DNA from: Negativicutes bacterium
Lineage (GTDB): Bacteria; Bacillota_C; Negativicutes; Sporomusales_B; JARLHX01
Direction: 5' to 3'
Length of the DNA: 33,152 nucleotides
Assembly (NCBI GenBank): GCA_031292035.1
Contig: JARLHX010000259.1
Span: 1 to 33,152, forward strand
The translations under genes and the position numbers were made by a program. Each line of letters opens with the position of its first letter. The first letter of the stretch is position 1. Below are positions 16,401-23,286 of this stretch, piece after piece. The notes beneath the pieces were generated by a model, which saw nothing but the letters and a program-made list of their open reading frames with translations, had not been told where the DNA came from and did no database searches.

Positions 16401-17311
16401 TTCACGGGTTCCTGATCGACGTGACCGGCCACGGCATGGCGACCGCGCTGCACACCTCGGCTATCAGCACTCTGCTGAACGAGGCGATGGACAACCAGCA
16501 GGAATGGCCGGAAACCGTCGACCGCCTCAATCGCCAATTGACAGCCTATTTTCCGGAAGGTTTCTTCGTCGGCCTGATTGCCTTTACCGTTGACCTTCCC
16601 CGCCGGATGCTGACCTGCATCTCCTGCGGGATCAATTACCTGCTGGTCTCGACCCAGCATCAAGTCGGGACAATGACTGTGCCGGGGATCTTTTTAGGGC
16701 TGACAGACACGCCGGAATTTCAGACCAGGCAGATTCCGATTCAAAACGGCGACGCCTTCTACTTTATGACTGACGGCATCTTTGAAATCATGGACCCCGC
16801 GGTGGCTGAAGGAGCTCACCGGTTTGAGGATACAGTCAGGGCCTTGCAGCAAATTGCGACAGACGAAAAACGCCATGACGACTGTTCGGCGCTTTGCATC
16901 CAGATCGCAGGTCTGAGCCCCTTCCCGCTGCGCTTTGATTTTAACAGTGATGAGTGGCAGCACATCCGCGAACGGGTCAGCGGTGTTCTGGCGGACATAG
17001 CCGGTGTGCAGGCAATGAAAATCGAGATCGCCCTGGGTGAGGCAGTCATGAACGCCGTTCAGCGAACCACTGCGGTTTGTCTGAAGATCAACAAGGTTGG
17101 CCGGAGGCTTATCCTGCGGGTGAGCGACTGTGGGGAAGGCTTTGCCGGCAACGCAGCTTTGGCCCGATACGCCCGTCTGGAAAAAGACCGGTTGTTCGAG
17201 GCTGGCCTTGACGCCGAATCCGGTCGCGGCCTGCGGATTATGCTGGCCTGGATGGACAAGGTGGTTTATAATAAACAGGGCAACGAGGTTCTGTTGGTCA
17301 AGAAGCTGTAA
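13463..17311 (+). CDS. Membrane sensor with PAS domains, PP2C phosphatase and RsbW-like kinase in one chain
   Basis: This is a 1282-residue partner-switching sensor. In order it has: a helix at 12-33; an extracytoplasmic Cache-like region at 35-285; a helix at 286-308; a HAMP-like linker; a 39-residue coiled-coil repeat at 384-500; a PAS domain at 506-622; more coiled coil; PAS domains at about 676-803 and 806-922; a SpoIIE/RsbU-type PP2C domain at 930-1150; and an RsbW-like ATPase at 1157-1280. PP2C metal aspartates D967, D986, D1104 and D1140 are present. The kinase N-box has E1193 and N1197, and D-C-G-E-G starts at 1222. Both opposing activities thus look intact. The ATG at 13463 has AGGAG seven bases ahead; an earlier in-frame TTG at 13430 does not. 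Its substrate is probably the STAS protein just upstream. The signal sensed is unknown. Confidence 0.93.
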   Translation: MKTPTLQGQFRLWAILLVVVPSLLIMTIYTVNQVYTARQQNLDLIGQRVYSQQQLIDRWVGDRSLHVRSISQLGVFREGNESRMRQVLETVQRLNPSFDSLSYIDKDGLFRISTLKGGIRNPSAVSQPYFLAGLAGKEYISNVVIGRSSGIPIINFSSPIIDSDGNFQGVILGSVAMTALDALLRENWIGQTGEIFLVDHQGLMLTEVRNVKVLIDKGLVAETAKMNYHITGDAFRHIRLGDSGTASWTDYRDNKVLGAYIDVPERNWTLIGKIDEAEVLAPIYRQLALMGGGALVLVLLILPLAARISNRIKRPIDWLLGQSNLVMAENYALLGRDNRPEKMSAEIDNLCKTFVSMGHTIESNIGQLKDNEAALQEKVAEIQEINATLEEEVMERQAAQEALAKLNSELEGKVLERTVQLQEINATLEEEVMERQAAQEALAKLNAGLEETVLERTTQLQELNAALEEEVMERTAAQEILAELNASLEEEIMERQAAEQRIREQAELLDHAHDYIMVRDLDSRIVYWNQGAEKGYGFTAVEAVGQVTHELLQTEFPESVEAITAKLLAHGSWAGELIHTRKDGVQIIVQSNQTLNRDPAGNPVSMMEINHDITEKKKAEEMVQEANLRLQRFNAELETKVAERTNQLQEINATLEEEIMERQAAQEALRESWEALSASETRYRDLFEHMGSAFSHRKILLDDDGRLADLEFVKCNQAFLRRYGWPAEDVVGKKLSELFPGIEKEKDLSWFQAMSDVALTGRPTEFEEYFPTIGKWFRVSAYRPEPGYVAVISDDITERKQAEEVMQESRERYEAMMKQSSEAIALVDFTTKQFVDVNDAYLRMFGYSREALQTMRSTDIRIDPDVTAPDAAMLRDGFVSAKIERYRRKGGQIIHAERTASLVHHRGAKLVLLTYKDVTEQQKLQAAIQAEAEMAGTVQKALLPPDEQDAGLTVRTVFQPLHIVSGDFYGYRWSHDGSKFHGFLIDVTGHGMATALHTSAISTLLNEAMDNQQEWPETVDRLNRQLTAYFPEGFFVGLIAFTVDLPRRMLTCISCGINYLLVSTQHQVGTMTVPGIFLGLTDTPEFQTRQIPIQNGDAFYFMTDGIFEIMDPAVAEGAHRFEDTVRALQQIATDEKRHDDCSALCIQIAGLSPFPLRFDFNSDEWQHIRERVSGVLADIAGVQAMKIEIALGEAVMNAVQRTTAVCLKINKVGRRLILRVSDCGEGFAGNAALARYARLEKDRLFEAGLDAESGRGLRIMLAWMDKVVYNKQGNEVLLVKKL
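14612..14962 (+). repeat. Three tandem 117-bp (39-residue) repeats in the sensor gene
   Basis: Units start at 14612, 14729 and 14846. Each encodes E-I/L-N-A-x-L-E-E-E-V-M-E-R, then A-A-Q-E and A-K/E-L-N. The first two are almost identical over their first 70 bases, which points to recent duplication or gene conversion. A fourth, partial copy lies beyond the first PAS domain at about 15410-15472. The charged heptad-like pattern predicts a long signalling coiled coil. Confidence 0.85.
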
Positions 17312-17348
17312 TCATAGCCAACCAAAGGAACTGTCTCTGATCGAGCGA

Positions 17349-17375
17349 GGGCCTGCATGCACTGCAGGCCCTTTT
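17349..17375 (+). terminator. Intrinsic terminator after the sensor gene
   Basis: GGGCCTGCA pairs with TGCAGGCCC (9 bp) around a five-base loop and is followed by TTTT, 38 bases after the stop codon. Confidence 0.9.
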
Positions 17376-17434
17376 CTTGCAGTCAATTGGCTTTCAAGAA
17401 AAGTCCATCTTCTGGTAGAATTGTAAAAAAAGTA

Positions 17435-17443
17435 TGATATAAT
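17435..17443 (+). promoter_or_regulatory. Extended -10 promoter of the MFS transporter
   Basis: TGATATAAT combines a TG extension with a perfect TATAAT at 17438-17443. No good -35 lies 17 bases upstream, as often with extended -10 promoters. The leader to the start codon is about 130 bases. It holds a weak TATTCC/GGAATA pairing (near 17507 and 17536) and nothing I recognise. Confidence 0.5.
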
Positions 17444-17582
17444 GACAAGAAAGTGGCGCAAAGGTAGGATTAACGTCTACTGTTGATCAGGAAAATGGGG
17501 TAGATTATTCCTATAACCCTGTTTAAGACTGGCGGGAATAGACCGAGATTTACTAGAGACACCGTTTTAGGAGGTTGGGTAT

Positions 17583-18914
17583 ATGGCCAGTATTTCTGAC
17601 CGGCTAAGTAATTTGCCGTTGGGGAAATTTCATTGGAAGCTGCTTGCGTTAAGTATGGTGGGCTGGATGTTTGATTCCATGGACACCGGCATTGTGGCTT
17701 TTGTCTTGGCAACCATGGTTTCATCCTGGTCGTTGACCTCGGTGCAAATCGGCTATATCGGCAGCATCGGCCTGGCGGGAATGGCGCTTGGCGCGGCCGT
17801 GTCAGGCTGGTTGGCCGATTATTTCGGACGCAAAAAGCTGTTTGCCGCGACGCTGGTGACTTATAGCATCGCCACCGGACTGTGCGGTCTGGCCTGGAAT
17901 TATGAGTCCCTGCTGCTCTTTCGTTTCCTGGTGGGATTGGGGGTCGGCGGCCAGCTGCCGGTGGCGGTCACTCTGATGAGCGAATATTCTCCGGCCCGTC
18001 ACCGCGGCAAGATGATCGTCCTCTTAGAAAGCGCCTGGGCGATCGGCTGGCTCGCTGCTTCGGTTATTGCCTATCTGCTGATTCCGCGATACGGCTGGCA
18101 GATGGCCTTCTATATCGGCGCCCTGCCGGCGCTCAGTGTGGTCTATCTGTGGCGCAAGGTTCCCGAGTCGGTCCTGTTTCTTGTCAACAAGGGACGTTAC
18201 GCCGAGGCCCATGCCCAGGTGGCGGCCATCGAAACAGAGCTCGGGGTACCGGTGGGAGCACCGCCGACAGCCGCAGAAATGGCTTCTCCCAGCCAACGGT
18301 TCAGTTTCCGGGAACTGTGGACAGGCGCATACCGTAAACGGACCATCTGCCTCTGGATTCTCTGGTTCGGTACTGTTTTTGCCTATTACGGGATTTTTAC
18401 CTGGCTGCCGGCTTTATTGGTACAGAGCGGCCATACCCTGATCCGGTCCTTCGAATTTGTCCTGTGGATGACCCTCGCCCAGATTCCCGGCTATTTCTGT
18501 GCAGCCTTTCTGGTGGACAGGATTGGCCGGAAAGTCACCTTGTCGTCCTTTCTCGCGGCTTGCGCCGTTTGTGCCTACTTCTTCGGCAACGCGGCCAACG
18601 GGGCCAACATTCTGCTGTGGGGATGCCTGTTATCCTTTTTTAACCTTGGCGCCTGGGGGGTTCTTTACACCTACTCGCCGGAGATGTATCCCACCCATGC
18701 CCGAGCAGCCGGGGTGGGTTTCGCGGCGGCTTTTGGCCGGGTGGGCGGGATTCTCGCGCCGATTGTCGTGGGGGCGATGATGACCGGTCCGGAGCAATTT
18801 TCCACAGTGTTCACCATGTTTACCGTGGTTCTGCTGATTATCGCCCTGGATATCGCCCTGTTGGGGGAGGAAACCATGCGCAAATCGTTGGACGAAACCA
18901 GCAAAAGAGAGTAA
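17583..18914 (+). CDS. MFS transporter, NiaP/sugar-porter-like
   Basis: This is a twelve-helix major facilitator of 443 residues. The opening L-G-K-F-H-W-K-L-L followed by G-W-M-F-D-S-M-D-T-G resembles NiaP (nicotinate importer) and the aromatic-acid:proton symporters. G-W-L-A-D-Y-F-G-R-K-K is the MFS signature between helices 2 and 3, and P-E-S sits after helix 6. V-D-R-I-G-R-K repeats the motif in the second half, and S-P-E-M-Y-P-T-H-A-R-A is typical of the sugar-porter branch. TAGGAGG lies nine bases ahead of the ATG. It is a single-gene unit between terminators, so the substrate is not shown by context; niacin, an aromatic acid or another organic acid are the family options. Confidence 0.88.
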   Translation: MASISDRLSNLPLGKFHWKLLALSMVGWMFDSMDTGIVAFVLATMVSSWSLTSVQIGYIGSIGLAGMALGAAVSGWLADYFGRKKLFAATLVTYSIATGLCGLAWNYESLLLFRFLVGLGVGGQLPVAVTLMSEYSPARHRGKMIVLLESAWAIGWLAASVIAYLLIPRYGWQMAFYIGALPALSVVYLWRKVPESVLFLVNKGRYAEAHAQVAAIETELGVPVGAPPTAAEMASPSQRFSFRELWTGAYRKRTICLWILWFGTVFAYYGIFTWLPALLVQSGHTLIRSFEFVLWMTLAQIPGYFCAAFLVDRIGRKVTLSSFLAACAVCAYFFGNAANGANILLWGCLLSFFNLGAWGVLYTYSPEMYPTHARAAGVGFAAAFGRVGGILAPIVVGAMMTGPEQFSTVFTMFTVVLLIIALDIALLGEETMRKSLDETSKRE

Positions 18915-18920
18915 CAAAAA

Positions 18921-18944
18921 AAGCCGCCTGTCAGGCGGCTTTTT
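18921..18944 (+). terminator. Intrinsic terminator after the MFS gene
   Basis: AAGCCGCC and GGCGGCTT pair around a TGTCA loop, with A and T runs on both sides, so it could work in both directions. Confidence 0.92.
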
Positions 18945-19053
18945 GCATAAAAACAATGCAGTCATCAAACCGAGACAGCATTTTAATATCGGGTTGTACG
19001 TGGTAAAATTGTTATGAAGAATTGCAGGCAAGTGCGACCATGGAGGAAAGCAA

Positions 19054-19707
19054 GTGAAAAACATTTCGCGAAAGACTATGATTCTAGTATCCATCCTATT
19101 GCTCATGAGTTTGCAGGGCTGTAGCCTGAAAACTGGGACCGAAACAAAGACGCCTGAAAAAGGGAATGAGTCCTCTCAGTCCTTGCCGGCCACTCCTGCT
19201 ATCGATCCAGTGAAGGCCGCCGAGTCGGAAAAACTCTTCGCTCAGGGGTTGAAGCTCTATGAATCGTACAACTACCGGGAAGCGGTAGCCTCCTTCGATA
19301 AGGCCATCGCCGCCAATCCTGCCAATTTTAAAATTTATACCGCCAAGGGGATTGCGCTTTGCTTCGAAGGCGATTATCAGGGAGGCATGGCGCTGATCCA
19401 AAAGACGCTCGACATGAACCCAGGCTATGTGCCGGCTTTTTATGATATGGCTATGGGGTATAAGCTGCAAAGCAATTATGATAAATCACTGTATTGGTTT
19501 GAAAAAACCATCCAGGGTGACCCAAAAAATACTTGGAGCTACTATGGTATTGCCACAATCTATGCCGACCGGGGGAATACAGCGGAGTCTTTAAAATATT
19601 TACAGAAGGCCATCGAACTTGACCAGGGCGTAAAAGAAGTAGCGCAGCAACAGTCTCATTTTGATCAGATGCGTAATATGCCGGAATTTCAGGCCTTGGT
19701 GCGCTAG
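19054..19707 (+). CDS. TPR-repeat lipoprotein
   Basis: This is a 217-residue exported lipoprotein. The start is a GTG with GGAGG eight bases ahead. The N-terminus is a lipoprotein signal: basic K-N-I-S-R-K, a hydrophobic stretch, then the lipobox L-Q-G-C with Cys at 23, so it should be membrane anchored. A Ser/Thr/Pro-rich linker follows. Residues about 60-200 form four TPR units, shown by A-S-F-D-K-A-I-A-A-N-P, M-A-L-I-Q-K-T-L-D-M-N-P, S-L-Y-W-F-E-K-T-I-Q-G-D-P and L-K-Y-L-Q-K-A-I-E-L-D. TPR folds hold protein partners together; no partner is visible here. The gene is transcribed alone, between two terminators. No specific function is assigned. Confidence 0.88.
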   Translation: MKNISRKTMILVSILLLMSLQGCSLKTGTETKTPEKGNESSQSLPATPAIDPVKAAESEKLFAQGLKLYESYNYREAVASFDKAIAANPANFKIYTAKGIALCFEGDYQGGMALIQKTLDMNPGYVPAFYDMAMGYKLQSNYDKSLYWFEKTIQGDPKNTWSYYGIATIYADRGNTAESLKYLQKAIELDQGVKEVAQQQSHFDQMRNMPEFQALVR

Positions 19708-19744
19708 TCCTTGATTTCTTTCATGCACTTTGCCTTCATCCATC

Positions 19745-19776
19745 AAAGCCGCCTTCGATAACGGAGGGCGGTTTTT
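19745..19776 (+). terminator. Intrinsic terminator after the TPR lipoprotein
   Basis: CCGCCTT (19749-19755) pairs with AGGGCGG (19765-19771), one G-U pair, flanked by AAAG and TTTTT. Confidence 0.85.
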
Positions 19777-19838
19777 CTTTTTCTGCCGCGCGGCTCGACT
19801 GGGAGGGACTATATTCTAGCGGCAGCCGCATTCCGCAT

Positions 19839-19861
19839 ATATTGTGCTAAAGCAACAATAT
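19839..19861 (+). promoter_or_regulatory. Hairpin abutting the vanW-like ribosome binding site
   Basis: ATATTGT (19839-19845) pairs with ACAATAT (19855-19861) around a nine-base loop, and GGAGG starts at the next base. It may be an operator dyad or an mRNA hairpin that tunes translation. No known motif is recognised. Confidence 0.35.
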
Positions 19862-19872
19862 GGAGGAAGAGC

Positions 19873-20817
19873 ATGAAAAAAGTTTTGGCCGGGCTGCTGA
19901 CGGCGATGCTGCTCTGCCTGGCGTGGGACTATTATTTCCCCCTTTCCCTGCTGCTAGAAAACGACGCGATTGAGGCGGTGGCCGGCAATCAAACCTTATT
20001 GACCGGCAGGGAGGTCGCGGCCGACGATATTTATGCTGTCTTCAAAGATATGGAGCAGGCGTATTCCGGTCCCCTGCCCTGGGAGCACGACCCTCAGTTT
20101 CAGGCAGCAATAACCGGACTCAATTCGCCGCGGCTTATGGCCGCCTACCGGGCGACCCTTGCCGAGCCTATGCCGGGAGAGGAGTATAATATCGGTCTGG
20201 CTGCCGAGAAGCTCTGCGGCACGACTGTCGCTGCCGGGGAAGTGTTTTCGCAGAACAAAGCAGTTGGCCCGTATACCACCAATCGCGGCTATCGTCCCGG
20301 ACCGACCTATAAAGGCACCAAAATAACGACAACTGTCGGGGGCGGCGTGTGCAAGATCGCCTCTGTACTGTACAATGTGGCCATCTTCTCTGACCTGGAG
20401 ATTGTACGCCGCTATCCGCATTCCATGACAGTGCCCTATGTTCCGCCTGGACAGGACGCGACCGTGTTCTACGGCGTGAAAGACTTTCAGTTCAAAAACA
20501 CTACCGACAAGCCGCTTTTGATCTGGGCTCAAAAAGTGCAAAATACCTTATATATCGCAATATATGGTTTTGCTTCTCCGCCGAAAGTCGCCTGGCACCA
20601 CCGCGTGCTCAAACGGTTTTCTTTTTCCAAGGAATATCGTTACAATCCCGGATTGCAAGACGGGGAAGAGCGGATGGTTTTACGGGGACAGGAGGGGTTG
20701 GTGGTTCGGTCCTGGGTGACGGTGGAACGTGGCGACGGTCCGGCAATCTTGAAGCGGCGGGGTGTGAGCTATTACAGCCCGAGTCCCGAAGTCGTCGAAA
20801 CCAAGCGCAAGCTGTAA
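19873..20817 (+). CDS. VanW family protein
   Basis: This is a 314-residue protein with one N-terminal hydrophobic helix (about 4-20), so it is exported or membrane anchored. The VanW domain covers about 105-240: Y-N-I-G-L-A-A-E-K-L, G-E-V-F-S-Q-N-K-A-V-G-P-Y-T, the G-G-G-V-C-K-I-A-S-V-L-Y-N core, and Y-P-H-S-M-T-V-P-Y-V-P-P-G-Q-D-A. VanW was named from vancomycin-resistance clusters, but its biochemical role is not established, and no van genes are here. GGAGG lies before the ATG. The next gene begins 16 bases downstream, so the two form an operon. The C-terminal 70 residues are a basic extension without a recognised domain. Confidence 0.87.
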   Translation: MKKVLAGLLTAMLLCLAWDYYFPLSLLLENDAIEAVAGNQTLLTGREVAADDIYAVFKDMEQAYSGPLPWEHDPQFQAAITGLNSPRLMAAYRATLAEPMPGEEYNIGLAAEKLCGTTVAAGEVFSQNKAVGPYTTNRGYRPGPTYKGTKITTTVGGGVCKIASVLYNVAIFSDLEIVRRYPHSMTVPYVPPGQDATVFYGVKDFQFKNTTDKPLLIWAQKVQNTLYIAIYGFASPPKVAWHHRVLKRFSFSKEYRYNPGLQDGEERMVLRGQEGLVVRSWVTVERGDGPAILKRRGVSYYSPSPEVVETKRKL

Positions 20818-20833
20818 GGCAGGGGAGAGGCGC

Positions 20834-21583
20834 ATGATACCGCTGATCGGAATTTTGGCCAGTCTTTGGGCCGAAGGTGATGGTATTCATTCCGGCGATG
20901 AGCGAATCTTTGCCCACCGGGACTATATTACGGCTGTACACAAGGCCGGCGGGGTCCCGGTGATATTGCCGCCGATCGCAGACATTGCCGCCATCGCCCG
21001 GCAAATCGAGGCGGTAGAGGGAGTGATGCTGATTGGCGGCTTTGACGTCGATCCATTGCTTTACGGCGCCGAACCCCGGCCGCAGTTAGGTCCTGTTTTT
21101 CCGGAACGGGACGAGTTTGAGCTGGTGGCAGTCACCATGGCTCGGCTCCAAGGCAAACCTATTCTCGGCATCTGCCGGGGAATTCAGGTCATCAATGTCG
21201 CTTGCGGCGGAACATTGTGGCAGGACCTGTCGCTGATGGGCGGGGGGCTGCTCCAGCACTACCAGAAGGGTCCCCGCTGCGCACTAGGCCACACTGTCGA
21301 CGTACAGTCCGACACCATTTTGGCGAGGATTATGGGGCAATCACCGTTCCGGACCAACAGCTATCATCATCAGGCAGTGCAGGTTCCGGCTCCCGGATTT
21401 ATCGTCAGCGCCTGCACTGGGGACGGAGTCATCGAAGCCATCGAGGATGTGCAAGGCGCAGTATTGGGCGTTCAGTGGCATCCGGAGATGCTGCTTGATC
21501 GACAGGGCATGCTTGGTCTTTTCCGCTGGCTGGTGGAGGCGTCCGCAACCGTTCGTGGGGAGATCGATTCCGTAAATAAGTGA
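20834..21583 (+). CDS. Gamma-glutamyl-gamma-aminobutyrate hydrolase family protein (class I glutamine amidotransferase, peptidase C26)
   Basis: This is a cytoplasmic hydrolase of 249 residues related to PuuD and gamma-glutamyl hydrolases, which cut gamma-glutamyl amide bonds. The nucleophile is C114 in G-I-C-R-G-I-Q. The other triad members are H216 and E218 in W-H-P-E. L-I-G-G-F-D-V-D-P-L-L-Y-G and R-D-E-F-E are typical of the PuuD branch, and S-Y-H-H-Q precedes the last beta strands. AGGGGAGAGG lies before the ATG. It is coupled to the VanW gene. No putrescine pathway genes are close, so the true substrate, for instance a gamma-glutamyl peptide from the wall or from polyamine breakdown, stays open. 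Confidence 0.88.
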   Translation: MIPLIGILASLWAEGDGIHSGDERIFAHRDYITAVHKAGGVPVILPPIADIAAIARQIEAVEGVMLIGGFDVDPLLYGAEPRPQLGPVFPERDEFELVAVTMARLQGKPILGICRGIQVINVACGGTLWQDLSLMGGGLLQHYQKGPRCALGHTVDVQSDTILARIMGQSPFRTNSYHHQAVQVPAPGFIVSACTGDGVIEAIEDVQGAVLGVQWHPEMLLDRQGMLGLFRWLVEASATVRGEIDSVNK

Positions 21584-21623
21584 TTTATGATAACGAAGAT
21601 TAAGTCATCGATTTGTTTCCCGG

Positions 21624-22733
21624 TCAGCGATCTTCAAGGGCAAGCCAAGGTGAGACATGTTTGCCGCCGTAACTGGCCCGCGGCCGGATCAGCCGGTTAT
21701 TTTCATGCTGCTCAAGGATGTGGGCCAACCAGCCGCTGGTACGGCTGATAGCAAAAATCAGGGTAAACAGATCGCGCGGGATGCCGAGATAAGTATAAAC
21801 AGATGAGGAATGAAAATCGACATTGGGCAGCAGGCCTTTACGTTCGCGGACCGTTTTTTCCAGTTTGACCGATATGTCATACCACCGCGGGTCCTGCCGC
21901 CAGGCGGCGAGTTCCTGCGATAATTTCTCCAGGTGTTTGGCCCGCGGATCGCCGTTTTTGTATACCCTGTGGCCGAAGCCCATGATTTTTGCGCCGCTGG
22001 CCAGCTTGCTGTCGAGATAGGCGTCGACCTGACTGACGTCGCCGATCTCCTCCAGCATCCGGGCGACCTGCTCGTTGGCGTTGCCGTGGAGGGGGCCCTT
22101 CAGGGTGCCGATGGCTGAGACGATGCCGGAATAGATGTCCGACATGGTGGATACAGTAACCCGGGCGGCGAAGGTCGAGGCATTGAGTTCGTGTTCGGCG
22201 CTCAGCACCAAACATTTATCCAGGGCCTTGACGGCGATGGGGGCTGGTTTTTCGCCGGTTAGCAGCCAGAGAAACAATTCGGCCAGCGACTGCGGCCGGA
22301 TGGAGGCCGGGTCGATCGGGGCGCGGTTATTTCTGATGCGGTCGATGGCGGCGACGATGATGGCGACTTTAGCCATCAGGCGCACCGCCTTGCGATGGTC
22401 GGCAGCGAAGGAGTGATCCATCACTTCGTCGTCGAAATGGGTGAGAAAAGAGACGCAGGTCCGGAGTTTGGCCATAGCGTTGCCCCAGGGGGCATAGAGG
22501 TATAAAAGCTCATATACCTTGGCCGGTAAAGTGGCATTTTCCATGAGGTCCTGCATCAGGGCCTTCAACTCCAGCCGGTTGGGCAGGCGGCCGTACCAAA
22601 GCAGATAAATGACTTCCTCAAAGGAAGCGTTTTCCGCCAGATCGTCGATCGCGTAGCCCCTGTAGGCCAGTAGCCCGTCTTCAATGGAACAGATGGAGGA
22701 TTCGCAAGCAATGATATCAGCTAACCCTGACAT
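21624..22733 (-). CDS. Citrate synthase (or 2-methylcitrate synthase)
   Basis: This enzyme condenses acetyl-CoA with oxaloacetate (or propionyl-CoA, in the methylcitrate branch). It has 369 residues, the length of the short Gram-positive type. The ATG at 22733 is chosen, giving M-S-G-L-A-D-I-I-A, because AGGAAGGCGG lies ahead of it; an upstream in-frame ATG would add 19 residues without a site. Catalytic residues seen are His in G-P-L-H-G-N-A-N, His in G-F-G-H-R-V-Y-K, and Asp in P-N-V-D-F-H-S-S. S-R-T-S-G-W-L-A-H and R-P-R-A-S-Y also fit. It stands alone on the minus strand, convergent with the amidotransferase gene, and without aconitase or isocitrate dehydrogenase. It may feed glutamate synthesis rather than a full cycle. 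Confidence 0.93.
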   Translation of the reverse strand: MSGLADIIACESSICSIEDGLLAYRGYAIDDLAENASFEEVIYLLWYGRLPNRLELKALMQDLMENATLPAKVYELLYLYAPWGNAMAKLRTCVSFLTHFDDEVMDHSFAADHRKAVRLMAKVAIIVAAIDRIRNNRAPIDPASIRPQSLAELFLWLLTGEKPAPIAVKALDKCLVLSAEHELNASTFAARVTVSTMSDIYSGIVSAIGTLKGPLHGNANEQVARMLEEIGDVSQVDAYLDSKLASGAKIMGFGHRVYKNGDPRAKHLEKLSQELAAWRQDPRWYDISVKLEKTVRERKGLLPNVDFHSSSVYTYLGIPRDLFTLIFAISRTSGWLAHILEQHENNRLIRPRASYGGKHVSPWLALEDR

Positions 22734-22760
22734 AGTAATTACCGCCTTCCTATATATTGG

Positions 22761-22796
22761 ATTATAAAATACACGTATACAATAAAACATGTATTT
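22761..22796 (-). promoter_or_regulatory. Promoter and dyad operator of citrate synthase
   Basis: On the minus strand TATAAT stands at 22766-22761. Just upstream, AAATACACG (22767-22775) and CATGTATTT (22788-22796) form an inverted repeat matching at 8 of 9 positions with 12 bases between. The dyad covers the -35 to -15 region, a usual repressor position. No regulator gene is adjacent. A weak -35 (TGTTTT) lies 17 bases from the -10. Confidence 0.5.
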
Positions 22797-23002
22797 AATT
22801 GTTGATTATAGCGGTAACCGACTATGAAAAGCAAGAGGGTAGTAAAGATAATAATGTATACTTATTCGTTTTTTTAGAAGTAATATGCGAAATGACGGAA
22901 AGTGACAGTGCTCGCGCGTGGCGAAATTTTTGCTTGCTAAATCACGCCCCCCGGCTGCTGGCGGCGGGAAGACTAGCGGGCTGACGCCGTCCCGGGCGGA
23001 TA
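22797..23002. other. Spacer without recognisable function
   Basis: Between the citrate synthase control region and the metX promoter there are about 200 bases: an AT-rich left half and a very GC-rich right half (about 22940-23000). I see no credible gene, repeat or structured element in it. Confidence 0.5.
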
Positions 23003-23031
23003 TTGACAACCGTCAAACAGCATGCTATGAT
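23003..23031 (+). promoter_or_regulatory. Sigma-A promoter of metX
   Basis: TTGACA (23003-23008, perfect) and TATGAT (23026-23031) are 17 bases apart, ending 19 bases before the riboswitch. This is the clearest promoter in the window. Confidence 0.85.
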
Positions 23032-23050
23032 AAGTCCAATTTAATGGCAA

Positions 23051-23150
23051 CTCTTATCACGAGAGGTCGAGGGACTGGCCCGATGACGCCCGGCAACCGG
23101 CATTTATGCAAGGTGCCAATTCCAGCAGGAGCAATCCTGACAGATGAGAG
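23051..23150 (+). promoter_or_regulatory. SAM-I (S-box) riboswitch
   Basis: This is an S-adenosylmethionine aptamer in the metX leader. The P1 strands CTCTTATC and GATGAGAG close it. Inside are the conserved stretches G-A-G-G-G-A-C-T-G-G-C-C-C-G-A-T-G-A, C-C-G-G-C-A-A-C-C-G-G, the A-A-G-G-T-G-C-C-A-A-T-T-C-C pseudoknot region and G-C-A-A. When SAM is bound the aptamer holds P1 and the downstream terminator forms; without it, GAAGGG (23151-23156) can pair with CCCTTC (23173-23178) as antiterminator. Confidence 0.96.
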
Positions 23151-23169
23151 GAAGGGTTAGAAACGTAAT

Positions 23170-23193
23170 ACTCCCTTCTCACAGGGAGTTTTT
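23170..23193 (+). terminator. Riboswitch-controlled terminator
   Basis: ACTCCC pairs with GGGAGT and runs into T residues. Its 5' arm can instead pair with GAAGGG at the end of the riboswitch, so it serves as the off-switch for metX. Confidence 0.9.
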
Positions 23194-23286
23194 CATTTTC
23201 TGCAGATGATTTGCTTTTTGCCCAGATTTATAAGCCGCCAGGTCGCTGCTCGGCGGCGAGAATCAAAAGCTCTAGGGGGAGAAAAT

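Noticed and set aside
22918..23160. Frame of 80 codons upstream of metX
   Set aside because: It overlaps the metX promoter and the whole SAM riboswitch, which explain the sequence better.
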